Positions 8,510-16,296 of a stretch of DNA of 64,000 bases are shown here, piece after piece (the stretch's first letter is position 1; each line of letters begins with the position of its first letter). The notes beneath the pieces are model-generated. The model was not told the DNA's origin. It ran no database searches and saw only the letters and a program-made list of their open reading frames with translations. This stretch comes from Actinopolymorpha alba DSM 45243 (lineage in GTDB: Bacteria > Actinomycetota > Actinomycetes > Propionibacteriales > Actinopolymorphaceae): positions 62,001 through 126,000 of the forward strand of contig NZ_KB892823.1 in assembly GCF_000373925.1 (NCBI RefSeq), given 5' to 3'. The position numbers were made by a program, and so were the translations under genes.

Positions 8510-9391
8510 GTGCCCAGCGCCCCGTCAACGTCCGTCCACATCATCACCGCGGTCCCCACGCCGTTCACCGATGCGGGGCAGGTGGACGACGCCGGCGCGC
8601 GGGCGTTGGCACGGGCACTGCCCGAGACGATCCACGCGGCCTTCGTCGCGGGTACGACTGGGGAGTTTCCCGCGCTCAGCGACGACGAACGCATCGGCCT
8701 GATCGAGCTGATGCTGGCCGAGCTCGGCCCGGAGCGGGTGATCGCGCACGTCGGTGCGCCCAGCGCCCGTCAGGCCGCGTCGCTTGCCGCCCGGGCGGTC
8801 AGGGCCGGTGCGGTGCGGTTGGCGGCGATCACGCCGTACTTCCTACCGGCACCGGAGGAGGGTGTCCGCGACTACTACCGCGCGATCATCGACGCCGGTG
8901 GTGTCGACACGTTCGCCTACCTTTTCCCGGAGCGGACCGGCCTTGAGGTGACGCCGGCCCAACTCGCGAGCCTCGCCGAGCTGCCGGCCCTCACCGGCGC
9001 GAAGCTGTCGGGGGCTGCCGCGGCGGCGTTCGCGGAGTTCGCCGCCGCGGTGCCGGCGAGCTTCACGATGTACTCCGGGAACGACGACCAGCTTCCGGAG
9101 GTGGTCGCGGCCGGGGGTTCCGGCGTGGTCTCGGGAGTGTCGGCCGCCTTCCCGGAGCCGTTCCTGGAGCAGGCCGACGCGCTCCGGCGCGGCGACCCGG
9201 CGGCCGTCGATCGGGTACGCCCGACGATCGCGCGGCTCGTACCGCTGGTCGGCCCCAGCATTCCCGCGCTCAAGCTGGCCGTCCGGCACCGCCTCGGGCT
9301 CGGCGCGGCGACCCGCATGGCGCTGGCCACCCCCGACGCGGGTGAGGTCGCACTCATCGAGGAGGCGGCGGCGGAGTTCGGTCCCCTTTGA
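8510..9391 (+). CDS. DapA/NanA superfamily aldolase (dihydrodipicolinate synthase family)
   Basis: A 293-residue TIM-barrel protein of the class I (Schiff-base) pyruvate aldolase family. GTTGEF (residues 48-53) is the carboxylate-binding motif, Tyr137 in YLFPERTG is the likely proton-relay tyrosine and Lys165 in TGAKLSG is the Schiff-base lysine. The GTG start at 8510 follows GAGAAAGG. The family includes dihydrodipicolinate synthase, N-acetylneuraminate lyase and 2-keto-3-deoxy sugar-acid aldolases. The YLFP form departs from typical DapA, and the neighbouring sialidase-like gene makes a sugar-acid lyase more likely than a lysine-pathway role. That is inference. Confidence 0.82.
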   Translation: MPSAPSTSVHIITAVPTPFTDAGQVDDAGARALARALPETIHAAFVAGTTGEFPALSDDERIGLIELMLAELGPERVIAHVGAPSARQAASLAARAVRAGAVRLAAITPYFLPAPEEGVRDYYRAIIDAGGVDTFAYLFPERTGLEVTPAQLASLAELPALTGAKLSGAAAAAFAEFAAAVPASFTMYSGNDDQLPEVVAAGGSGVVSGVSAAFPEPFLEQADALRRGDPAAVDRVRPTIARLVPLVGPSIPALKLAVRHRLGLGAATRMALATPDAGEVALIEEAAAEFGPL

Positions 9392-9427
9392 GCGGGGTTG
9401 CGGGCGCTCAGCAGCCGCTGCCGCCCT

Positions 9428-9844
9428 TCAGCCGCCGAGGACCTTGCCCAGCTTGCTCCGCTTGGCCTCGAACATCGCCTCGGCCTCGATCTCGACCTTC
9501 CATCGCGGATCGAGCAGGCCCGCCACGACGACCATGGTGGACACCGGCCGGATCTGTCCGAACACCTTGCCGTGCACGCGGCCGACCGTATCGGCGTACG
9601 ACGCGTCCGTGACGTAGATGCGCGTACGGACGACATGCTCCGGTCCGGCGCCTACCTGGGCCAGCGCGGTCAGGATGATCTCGAGGCACCTGAACGCCTG
9701 CACACCCGGATCGGGGTCGACCTCGCCGTCCTCCCACACCGGCGCGGTGCCGGCCACCAGCACCCGGTCACCGACCGCGACCGCGCGGCTGAACCCGATC
9801 TGTCGTTCGTACTCCGACCCCGACGCCACCCGCTGGCGTGCCAC
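9428..9844 (-). CDS. RidA family protein
   Basis: A 138-residue protein of the RidA/YER057c/UK114 family, whose best known members hydrolyse reactive enamines/imines to ketones and ammonia. Visible features are VAVGDRVLVAGTAP near the start, VVRTRIYVTDAS and VEIEAEAMFE at the end. The archetypal catalytic arginine motif is present as VVRTRIYV. The GTG start at 9844 follows GAGGGAGTGATCAA. The start lies four bases past the stop of tag, so tag, the DivIVA-domain gene and this gene probably form one leftward operon. It is convergent with the aldolase gene. Confidence 0.86.
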   Translation of the reverse strand: MARQRVASGSEYERQIGFSRAVAVGDRVLVAGTAPVWEDGEVDPDPGVQAFRCLEIILTALAQVGAGPEHVVRTRIYVTDASYADTVGRVHGKVFGQIRPVSTMVVVAGLLDPRWKVEIEAEAMFEAKRSKLGKVLGG

Positions 9845-9848
9845 TTGA

Positions 9849-10457
9849 TCACTCCCTCGATCCGCGACTCGGACTGGTGCTGGTCGTCACCCGCCGGGCC
9901 ACACAGTCGACGAGGTGATCGTCCACGAGACCGGCGGCCTGCATCAACGCGTAACAGGTCGTTGGCCCGACAAAAACGAATCCCCTGCGCTTGAGCGCCT
10001 TCGCCATCGCCTTGGATTCGGTGGTCTGGGAGGGTACGTCGGCGAGCGTACGCGGAGCCGCGCGCTGACCCTCCGGCGCGAACGCCCACAGGAACGCCGC
10101 GAGCCCCTCGTCGAGCTCCGCCGCGACCTGAGCGTTACGGATGGCGGCACTCACCTTCGCGCGGTTGCGGACGATGCCGGCGTCGGCGAGCAGCCGGCGT
10201 TCGTCGTCCGCGTCGAACGCCGCGACGGTCGGGATGTCGAAGTCGGCGAACGCCTTACGGAACGCCGGGCGCTTCCGGAGGATCGTGAGCCAGGAAAGCC
10301 CAGACTGGAAGGCCTCCAGCGTCAGGCGTTCGAAGAGGCCCTGGTCATCGCGGATCGGGCGTCCCCACTCCTCGTCGTGGTAGGCGAGGTAGTCGGGAGC
10401 GGAGGTTGCCCAGGGGCAGCGCGCCCGCCCGTCCGGCCCCACGACGACGGCACTCAC
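9849..10457 (-). CDS. tag: DNA-3-methyladenine glycosylase I
   Basis: Base-excision repair enzyme that removes 3-methyladenine from alkylated DNA. The 202-residue protein has the zinc-binding pairs of E. coli Tag: Cys14 and His27 (spacing 13, as in the E. coli enzyme) and a C-terminal His-x3-Cys in DDHLVDC. HDEEWGRP, LTLEAFQSGLSW and GFVFVGPTTCYALMQA are family signatures. Its start overlaps the stop of the DivIVA-domain gene by four bases and its stop is four bases before RidA, so translation is probably coupled. Neighbour order matches M. tuberculosis Rv1209-Rv1210. Confidence 0.95.
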   Translation of the reverse strand: MSAVVVGPDGRARCPWATSAPDYLAYHDEEWGRPIRDDQGLFERLTLEAFQSGLSWLTILRKRPAFRKAFADFDIPTVAAFDADDERRLLADAGIVRNRAKVSAAIRNAQVAAELDEGLAAFLWAFAPEGQRAAPRTLADVPSQTTESKAMAKALKRRGFVFVGPTTCYALMQAAGLVDDHLVDCVARRVTTSTSPSRGSRE

Positions 10458-10843
10458 CGGCTGTCTGCCGGAGGCCAGAGCGGGTCACGGCGGTTGTGCG
10501 GAAGAGGCGCACGAACCTCCGGCGGCACCGCGGACGGAGGGTGGGGGTGAGCCGGGCGGTGACCGCGAAGCTCCCCCTCCAACTCGTTGAGTCGGGCGTC
10601 CCGGCCCGCGATCTCGTAGACGAGCCGCCGGATCACCTCGTCGACCTCGTCCATCCGGTAGCCACGGAGGACGACGGAGAACGCCACGCCGTCCACGTCG
10701 GAGGCGATGATCGGCCGGCCGGACGGAAGCCGGATGTCATGCCGGTCGGGATAGGCGCGTTCCAGCCCGCCGCCGCGCCCCACCGCGACGGCGGCCGTGA
10801 GTCCGAGCACTGCGACCACGAGGACGAGCCACAACCAGGCCAT
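10454..10843 (-). CDS. DivIVA domain-containing membrane protein
   Basis: A 129-residue protein starting at the ATG at 10843 (MAWLWLVLVVAVLGLTAAV), which gives an N-terminal transmembrane anchor. A short DivIVA-like segment follows: VAFSVVLRGYRMDEVDEVI then a helix EIAGRDARLNELEGEL with coiled-coil character. The C-terminus is proline-rich. It resembles Rv1209, next to tagA in M. tuberculosis. A role at the cell envelope or pole is inferred from the domain only. The upstream in-frame extension was left out because it lacks an N-terminal feature. It is first gene of the tag-ridA operon, divergent from folP. Confidence 0.83.
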   Translation of the reverse strand: MAWLWLVLVVAVLGLTAAVAVGRGGGLERAYPDRHDIRLPSGRPIIASDVDGVAFSVVLRGYRMDEVDEVIRRLVYEIAGRDARLNELEGELRGHRPAHPHPPSAVPPEVRAPLPHNRRDPLWPPADSR

Positions 10844-10956
10844 GGGCCCGATCGTGCCACGATCCGCTGACACGTGTGCGGGCGGGGACACCGTGCGCTG
10901 GACTCGTGTCGGCCGTGCCAGGCTGATCAGAGGACCCACGACGCCAGGAGGACGAG

Positions 10957-11820
10957 ATGCGGCTGCGGCTGGGTGGGCGGACCTTCGGTCCGGGCGAGTA
11001 CGCCGTCATGGCGATCGTCAACCGTACGCCGGACTCGTTCTTCGACCGCGGCGCCACCTACGCCGACGACGCGGCCCTCGACCGGGTCGCGCGGGTCGTC
11101 GAGGAGGGGGCGGCGATCGTCGACGTCGGCGGCGTCAAGGCGGGGTACGGCGAGGAGGTCAGCGTCGCGGAGGAACTCCGGCGGACCGCGCCGTTCGTCG
11201 CCGAGGTGCGGTCCCGCTACCCCGACCTCGTCCTCAGCGTCGACACCTGGCGCGCACCCGTCGCCCGCGAACTCTGCGCGGCCGGCGCCGACCTGATCAA
11301 CGACACCTGGTCGGGCGCGGACCCGTCGCTGGTCGAGGTCGCGGCCGAGCATTCGGTCGGCCTGGTCTGCTCCCACACCGGCGGCCTGCCACCGCGGACC
11401 GACCCGCACCGGGTCGCCTACGACGACGTGGTGGCCGACATCATCGCGCGGGTCAGTGAACTCGCCCGCCGGGCCGTCGCCGCCGGTGTCCGCCGCGACG
11501 GCATCCTGATCGATCCGACCCACGACTTCGGCAAGAACACCTGGCATTCCCTCGAGGTGACCCGCCGCCTCGCAGAACTCGTCGACACCGGCTGGCCGGT
11601 GCTCGTGGCGCTCTCGCGTAAGGACTTCATCGGCGAGACCCTCGACCTACCGGTGGACGCACGCCTTCCCGGAACCCTCGCGGCGACCGCGATCTCGGCC
11701 TGGCTCGGGGCGCGGGTGTTCCGGGCGCACGACGTCCAGGCGACCCGCCAGGTGCTCGACATGGTGGCGTCCATCCGCGGCGACCGCCCACCCGCCATCG
11801 CCCGCCGCGGCCTCGTCTGA
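10957..11820 (+). CDS. folP: Dihydropteroate synthase family protein (FolP2 type)
   Basis: A 287-residue TIM-barrel protein of the dihydropteroate synthase family. Motifs are MAIVNRTPDSFFDRG (canonical is MGILNVTPDSF), LINDTWSG, CSHTGG, DPTHDFGKNTWHSLEVTRR and ALSRKDFIGE. The arginine variant NRTPDSF, the neighbourhood and the adjacent tag/divIVA genes point to the FolP2 paralogue (Rv1207), for which mycobacterial work found no clear DHPS activity; classical folate synthesis should therefore not be assumed. gpgS, normally beside folP2 in related genomes, is missing. A 17-bp tandem repeat begins inside the last codons and includes the stop. Confidence 0.88.
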   Translation: MRLRLGGRTFGPGEYAVMAIVNRTPDSFFDRGATYADDAALDRVARVVEEGAAIVDVGGVKAGYGEEVSVAEELRRTAPFVAEVRSRYPDLVLSVDTWRAPVARELCAAGADLINDTWSGADPSLVEVAAEHSVGLVCSHTGGLPPRTDPHRVAYDDVVADIIARVSELARRAVAAGVRRDGILIDPTHDFGKNTWHSLEVTRRLAELVDTGWPVLVALSRKDFIGETLDLPVDARLPGTLAATAISAWLGARVFRAHDVQATRQVLDMVASIRGDRPPAIARRGLV

Positions 11821-11888
11821 GCCCGCGTTTCGTCTGAGCCCGCGTTTCGTCTGAGCCCGCGTTTCGTCTGAGCCCGCGTTTCGTCTGA
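11814..11888 (+). repeat. 17-bp tandem repeat spanning the folP stop codon
   Basis: Four perfect copies of GCCCGCGTTTCGTCTGA (11821-11888) are preceded by a 7-base partial copy CGTCTGA that ends with the folP stop codon. Because 17 is not divisible by three, the copies place TGA in all three forward frames. Confidence 0.95.
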
Positions 11889-11931
11889 GAACCCGGTCGC
11901 TGGTTCGCGGTCCGGCGTGTCACCATCCGGC

Positions 11932-12642
11932 ATGGACCTCGACCTGACCCGCCCGTTCGTGGCCCGGCACATCGGCGAGGCCGTCCCGGGTTTCCAGGCC
12001 GCGCTGCTCAGCGGTTCGGTCGTACGCGGGCACGCCACCGCGACGTCGGACGTCGACGTGGTGGTCCTGCTTCCGGAGGGCATGGGAGGGCGGCGCGAGA
12101 CGGTCTCGTGGGAGGGCACGACCGTCGACATCTTCGCGTACGACACCGACACTCTTGATCGCTACCTCGCGAAGGACACCGAGCGCCGGCGACCCACGCT
12201 CTGCTCGCTGGTGCTGGACGGCCTGCTCGTCGCGGGTGACCCCGCGGCCGCCGAGCGGGCTGTGGCCGCGGCGCGGAAGGTGTTCGACGCGGGACCTCGA
12301 CCTGTGCCGGCGGCTGAGCTGGACCGTATGCGGTACGGCGTGACCGACCTGCTACTCGACGTGGAAGGCTCAGGCGATCGAGGTGAGACCCTCATCCTCG
12401 CGGCGACGCTCGTCCAGGCGCTCGGGGATTTCGTCCTCGCCGCGGCCGGACGCTGGACGGGCCAGGGCAAGTGGCTGCTCCGCGAGCTCCGGGCGTACGA
12501 CAAGGAACTCGCCGCCGGTCTGGTCGCCGCGCACGACGAGCTGGCGCGCTCAGCTGAAGTGGACCCGCTGGTCGGGCTCGTCGACACGGTCCTGGCGGGG
12601 TACGGCGGTCGCTATCTCGTGGGCCGCGCCGAGGTCGGCTGA
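11932..12642 (+). CDS. Nucleotidyltransferase domain protein
   Basis: A 236-residue protein with the minimal nucleotidyltransferase motif: LLSGSVVRGHATATSDVDVV gives the Gly-Ser loop and the metal-binding Asp-x-Asp pair about 12 residues later. The rest is helical (a HEPN/substrate-binding-like half). Members include aminoglycoside adenylyltransferases and toxin-like MNT proteins; the target is unknown. The ATG at 11932 was preferred because the fold starts immediately, but a GTG at 11917 is also possible and neither has a good ribosome site. It lies 44 bases after the tandem repeat, so co-transcription with folP is possible. Confidence 0.76.
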   Translation: MDLDLTRPFVARHIGEAVPGFQAALLSGSVVRGHATATSDVDVVVLLPEGMGGRRETVSWEGTTVDIFAYDTDTLDRYLAKDTERRRPTLCSLVLDGLLVAGDPAAAERAVAAARKVFDAGPRPVPAAELDRMRYGVTDLLLDVEGSGDRGETLILAATLVQALGDFVLAAAGRWTGQGKWLLRELRAYDKELAAGLVAAHDELARSAEVDPLVGLVDTVLAGYGGRYLVGRAEVG

Positions 12643-12671
12643 CCGAGACTGGTGGGACCCTCATACGTGGA

Positions 12672-12824
12672 GCGGAGTTGATCAACGGTCCCCGAACCTG
12701 CTTGCAATGATCACGTATACGTGGTCATTGCATGCCTTGCATGGTGCCGATGCCACGTGAGGCGGGTACTCGCCACGTAAACGTGGTCATTTCGGCGGAT
12801 TCCCCCGCCCTTGATCAACTCCGC
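12672..12824. repeat. Family B palindromic element, copy 1 (nested)
   Basis: A nested palindrome between convergent genes. Outer arms are a perfect 14-bp repeat (12672-12685 and 12811-12824, containing TTGATCAA). Inner arms carry CACGTATACGTGG (12712-12724) and CCACGTAAACGTGG (12773-12786). The centre has TGCATGCCTTGCATGG. The inner part matches copies at 20950-21041 and 55574-55635. Confidence 0.82.
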
Positions 12825-12837
12825 ACCTGGGATCGGG

Positions 12838-13683
12838 TCAGTTGGTGAGCCCGTGTACCGCCCCCGCGCCGTTCCCCTCAGCGCCGTTCCCATCGGCGCC
12901 GATACCGAGCGAGGCGTCGGCGGGCTGATCCATCGCCTGGATGATGCTCACGGCCTCGTCGACGTCATCGGTGACCTGCAGCAGGTCGAGGTTCTCGGGG
13001 CTGATCTTGCCGCCGGCGAGCACTGTGGTGCGCAACCAGGACAGCAGCCCCGACCAGTACTCGGACCCCATCAGCACGATCGGGAACGACGTGACCTTCC
13101 GCGTCGTGACGAGGGTGAGCGCCTCGAAGAGTTCGTCGAAGGTTCCGTAGCCGCCGGGCAGCACCACGAAGCCCTGCGCGTACTTCACGAACATTGTCTT
13201 GCGGGCGAAGAAGTACCTGAAGTTGATGCCGACGTCGACCCAGGGGTTGAGACCCTGCTCGAACGGCAGCTCGATCCCGAGCCCGACCGAGACGCCGCCG
13301 GCCTGACTCGCGCCCTTGTTCGCGGCCTCCATCACCCCGGGACCACCGCCGGTGATGACCGCGTACCCCGCCTCGACCAGCGCCCGACCGAGCCGCTCGC
13401 CGACGGCGTACATCGGATCGTCGACCGGCGTCCGGGCGCTGCCGAAGACGCTGATCGCCGGGCCAAGCTCGGCCAGCATCCCGAAGCCCTCGACGAACTC
13501 CGACTGGATGCGCAGCACCCGCCACGGGTCAGTGTGGACCCAGTCGCCCGAGCCGCGACTGTCGAGCAGCCGCTGGTCGGTCGTGGTGGTCTGTACCTGG
13601 GTTCGGCGCAAAACGATCCGCCCGCGCTGTCGCTCGTGCGGCGGCTCGGGCTGGATGGTCGGGTCGTACGACTTCTCGGACAT
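12838..13683 (-). CDS. LOG family protein (TIGR00730 Rossmann-fold nucleotide hydrolase)
   Basis: A 281-residue protein with the LOG signatures GGGPGVMEAANKG and PGGYGTFDELFE (general form PGGxGTxxE). The plant and several bacterial members are cytokinin riboside 5'-monophosphate phosphoribohydrolases; other members cleave AMP and similar nucleotides. The N-terminal ~55 residues and a Gly/Asn-rich tail extend beyond the core, as in other actinobacterial members such as Rv1205. It starts at the ATG at 13683 and ends against the family B palindrome. It is divergent from the M20 remnant. Confidence 0.9.
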   Translation of the reverse strand: MSEKSYDPTIQPEPPHERQRGRIVLRRTQVQTTTTDQRLLDSRGSGDWVHTDPWRVLRIQSEFVEGFGMLAELGPAISVFGSARTPVDDPMYAVGERLGRALVEAGYAVITGGGPGVMEAANKGASQAGGVSVGLGIELPFEQGLNPWVDVGINFRYFFARKTMFVKYAQGFVVLPGGYGTFDELFEALTLVTTRKVTSFPIVLMGSEYWSGLLSWLRTTVLAGGKISPENLDLLQVTDDVDEAVSIIQAMDQPADASLGIGADGNGAEGNGAGAVHGLTN

Positions 13684-13906
13684 GCCTTCGAAGGGTAACG
13701 GTCGAAAGCCATGACCGGCTCAGGGCTGACGGAGAGTAGGCAGGTGCTCGACCCGGCGAATCAGACTTTTCGCCGATCCGAGGCCACCCCGCAACCTTCG
13801 CTTGGCGCCGCCGGGTCGGAATACTGGAGCGGCCCGCCACGCGCCGGGGGAGGTGCCGCCCGCCATGATGGGCCCGGTCACCGGGACCAGGGAGGTCTGA
13901 TCCGCC

Positions 13907-14994
13907 GTGAATCTCGACGAACTCGTCCAACTGCGCCGTGACCTGCACCGGTACGCCGAGCCGGCGTTCCTGGAGATCCGTACGTCGAGCATCGTCGCCG
14001 CCCGCTTGCGCGACCTGGCGGTCCCCATGCGCCGCGGCAAGGACGCGATGCGGGTGGAGGAGGTGGCGGCGTACCCCGACGACGCGACCCGGGCCCGCAT
14101 GCTGGCCCGCGCCGTCGCGACCGGCGCGGACCCCACGCTCGCGGACTTCGCCGCCACGGAGGGCACCGCGATCATCGCCGAACTCGACGGCAACCGCCCG
14201 GGTCCGACCTGGGGCATCCGCTGCGACATGGACGCGCTGCCGCTGACCGAGGCCGCCGACGAGCGCCATGCTCCCGGGGCGCTGGGGTTCTCCTGCGCCG
14301 ACGGGTTCATGCACGCCTGCGCGCACGACACGCACACGGTGATCGGGCTCGCCCTCGCCGAACGCCTGACCGACCGCGACTTCCCCGGGCGGGTTCGCAT
14401 CTTCTTCCAGCCAGCCGAGGAGGGCGGGCGCGGTGCCGCCTCGATGATCGCGGCGGGTGCGGCGGAGGGGGTGGACCGGTTCGTCGCCGTACACCTCGGC
14501 CTCAACCAGCCGGCGGGTACGGTCTTCGGCGGCTGCGAAGGACTCCTCGCCACCCACAAGCTGCGAGCGACCTTCAGCGGCGTGGCCTCGCACGCGGCGG
14601 GTGCACCGGAGGCGGGCCGTAACGCGCTGGTCGGCGCCGCGACCGCGCTGCTCAACGTGATGGCGCCGCCGCGATGCACGCCCTCGACGTCGACATCGAG
14701 CGCACGGGCGGGTCGACCACCATGGACTGCGACGCCGCCCTCGTGGACGCCGTGGTGGCGATCGCCGCGGCGAAGTACGGCGACGACCGGGCGCATCGCC
14801 TGCACCAGATGGGCGGGAGCGACGACGCCAGCCTGTTCGCCCGCGAGGTGCAGCGTCAGGGCGGCCTCGCGACGTACATGCTCGTCGGCGGCGGCAACCA
14901 GGCACCGCATCACAACCCGTACTTCGACATCGACGAGGCGGCCATTCCGGTCGCGGTCGACGTGCTGGACGAGCTGATCCGCAGCACACTCTGA
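13907..14994 (+). pseudogene. M20 amidohydrolase (AbgA-like) pseudogene
   Basis: The first frame from the GTG at 13907 encodes about 253 residues of an M20 amidohydrolase: LVQLRRDLHRYAEPAFLEIR, WGIRCDMDALPL, HACAHDTHTV and FFQPAEEGGRGAASMI. At about 14660-14676 similarity jumps to another frame, which continues AMHALDVDIERTGGSTTMDC, QMGGSDDASLF and HHNPYFDIDEAAIPVA to the stop at 14994. The joined product is about 360 residues against about 430-440 for the family, so roughly 60-80 residues of the lid/dimerisation domain are missing as well as the frame. The first frame itself runs on to 14977 with unrelated sequence. It would have cleaved an acyl- or aminobenzoyl-amino acid. It is four bases upstream of thrC. 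Confidence 0.85.
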
Positions 14995-14997
14995 GCC

Positions 14998-16179
14998 ATG
15001 CGATTCTCCGCGCTCTCCCACCTGTCCTGCCCGCGCTGTCAACGCCAGCTTGACGCCGACCAGGTGACCAACGTCTGTGACTGTGGCTCGCCGCTCCTCG
15101 TGGAGTACGACCTCCCCGCGATCCGCGCCGGCGCCGACCGCGACGACGTGGGCCGCCGGGCGCCGTCCCTGTGGCGCTACCACGAGCTGCTCCCGGTCCG
15201 GTCACCTGAGCAGGTCGTCAGCTTCGGGGAAGGCATGACGCCACTGGTGCCCATGCCGGCGTTCGGCCGTGAGGTCGGCGTTCCCAGACTTCTCATGAAG
15301 GACGAGGGGCTCATCCCGACCGGGACGTTCAAGGCCCGTGGTGCGGCTGTCGGGGTGTCGCGCGCACGTGAGCTCGGCGTCAAGAAGATCGCGATGCCCA
15401 CCAACGGGAACGCCGGCTCCGCCTGGGCAACGTACGCCGCCCGTGCCGGCATGCGGAGCTTCATCGCCATGCCGCTGTCCGCGCCCGAGATCTGCCGCCG
15501 CGAATGCCTGGTCGTGGGCGCCGAACTCGCCCTCGTCGACGGGCTCATCGGGGACGCGGGCGCACTGGTGCGAGCGACGCTGGCCGAGCGCGAGGGGTAC
15601 CTCGACGTGTCGACACTGCGCGAGCCGTACCGCATCGAGGGCAAGAAGACGATGGGGTTGGAGATCGCCGAGCAGCTCGGCTGGCGTACTCCCGACGTGA
15701 TCCTCTACCCCACCGGCGGCGGTGTCGGGCTGATCGGGATCTGGAAGGCACTGCGTGAGCTGGTCGAGCTGGGCTGGATCGAGGGCCCGCTGCCCCGCCT
15801 CGTCGCCGTGCAGGCGCAGGGGTGCGCGCCGATCGTCGCGGCGTACGAAAGCGGCGCCACCGAGAGCGAACCCTGGCCGGACGCGCACACGGTCGCGTTC
15901 GGGATCACGGTGCCGAAGGCGCTGGGTGACTTCCTGATCCTGCAGGCGGTGTACGACACCGGCGGCTGCTCGGTCGCGGTGTCAGACGCCGATCTGCTGG
16001 CCGAGCAGCGCCGGGTGGCCGAACTCGAGGGCGCCTTCGTGTGTCCGGAGGGCGCCGCCGCGTTCGCCGCCGTACGCCAACTCCGCGGCTCGGGCTGGAT
16101 CGGCGCGGACGAGGAGGTCGTGGTGCTCAACACCGGGACCGGCCTGAAGTACCCCTCGACCGTGCCGCTCCCCACCTGA
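14998..16179 (+). CDS. thrC: Threonine synthase
   Basis: PLP enzyme converting O-phosphohomoserine to threonine. The 393-residue protein starts with a zinc-ribbon-like segment (Cys11, Cys14, Cys27, Cys29), then the PLP core with Lys112 in PTGTFKARGA, NGNAGSAWATYAARAG and the phosphate loop YPTGGGVGLIG. SFGEGMTPL is the substrate loop of this family. The ATG follows the pseudogene stop by three bases, so the gene may depend on the promoter of the decayed M20 gene. Another threonine synthase may exist elsewhere; a threonine-synthase-like ammonia-lyase is a less likely reading. Confidence 0.88.
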   Translation: MRFSALSHLSCPRCQRQLDADQVTNVCDCGSPLLVEYDLPAIRAGADRDDVGRRAPSLWRYHELLPVRSPEQVVSFGEGMTPLVPMPAFGREVGVPRLLMKDEGLIPTGTFKARGAAVGVSRARELGVKKIAMPTNGNAGSAWATYAARAGMRSFIAMPLSAPEICRRECLVVGAELALVDGLIGDAGALVRATLAEREGYLDVSTLREPYRIEGKKTMGLEIAEQLGWRTPDVILYPTGGGVGLIGIWKALRELVELGWIEGPLPRLVAVQAQGCAPIVAAYESGATESEPWPDAHTVAFGITVPKALGDFLILQAVYDTGGCSVAVSDADLLAEQRRVAELEGAFVCPEGAAAFAAVRQLRGSGWIGADEEVVVLNTGTGLKYPSTVPLPT

Positions 16180-16189
16180 CACCTGCCGG

Positions 16190-16252
16190 GTGATCATGAA
16201 GGCAAAGAGGGCTAGGTGTCCCGAAAGTCTTCATGAACGAGATCATGATCAC
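16190..16252. terminator. GATCA-tipped inverted repeat between thrC and dapE
   Basis: GTGATCATGA (16190-16199) pairs with TCATGATCAC (16243-16252), with further partial pairing inside. It lies between convergent genes and may be a two-way terminator. A similar structure occurs at 55826-55872. Confidence 0.55.
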
Positions 16253-16296
16253 GGGAACGGTGCGGCGGACCCGGCACCTTCGCTCGGCCCCTAGTG

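Noticed and set aside
11814-11888. Possible CRISPR-like or phage attachment repeat
   Set aside because: Perfect head-to-tail 17-bp units without spacers, and no integrase or tRNA gene nearby.
12672-12824. Insertion sequence ends
   Set aside because: No transposase frame inside or beside it and no clear target duplication; treated as a palindromic repeat only.
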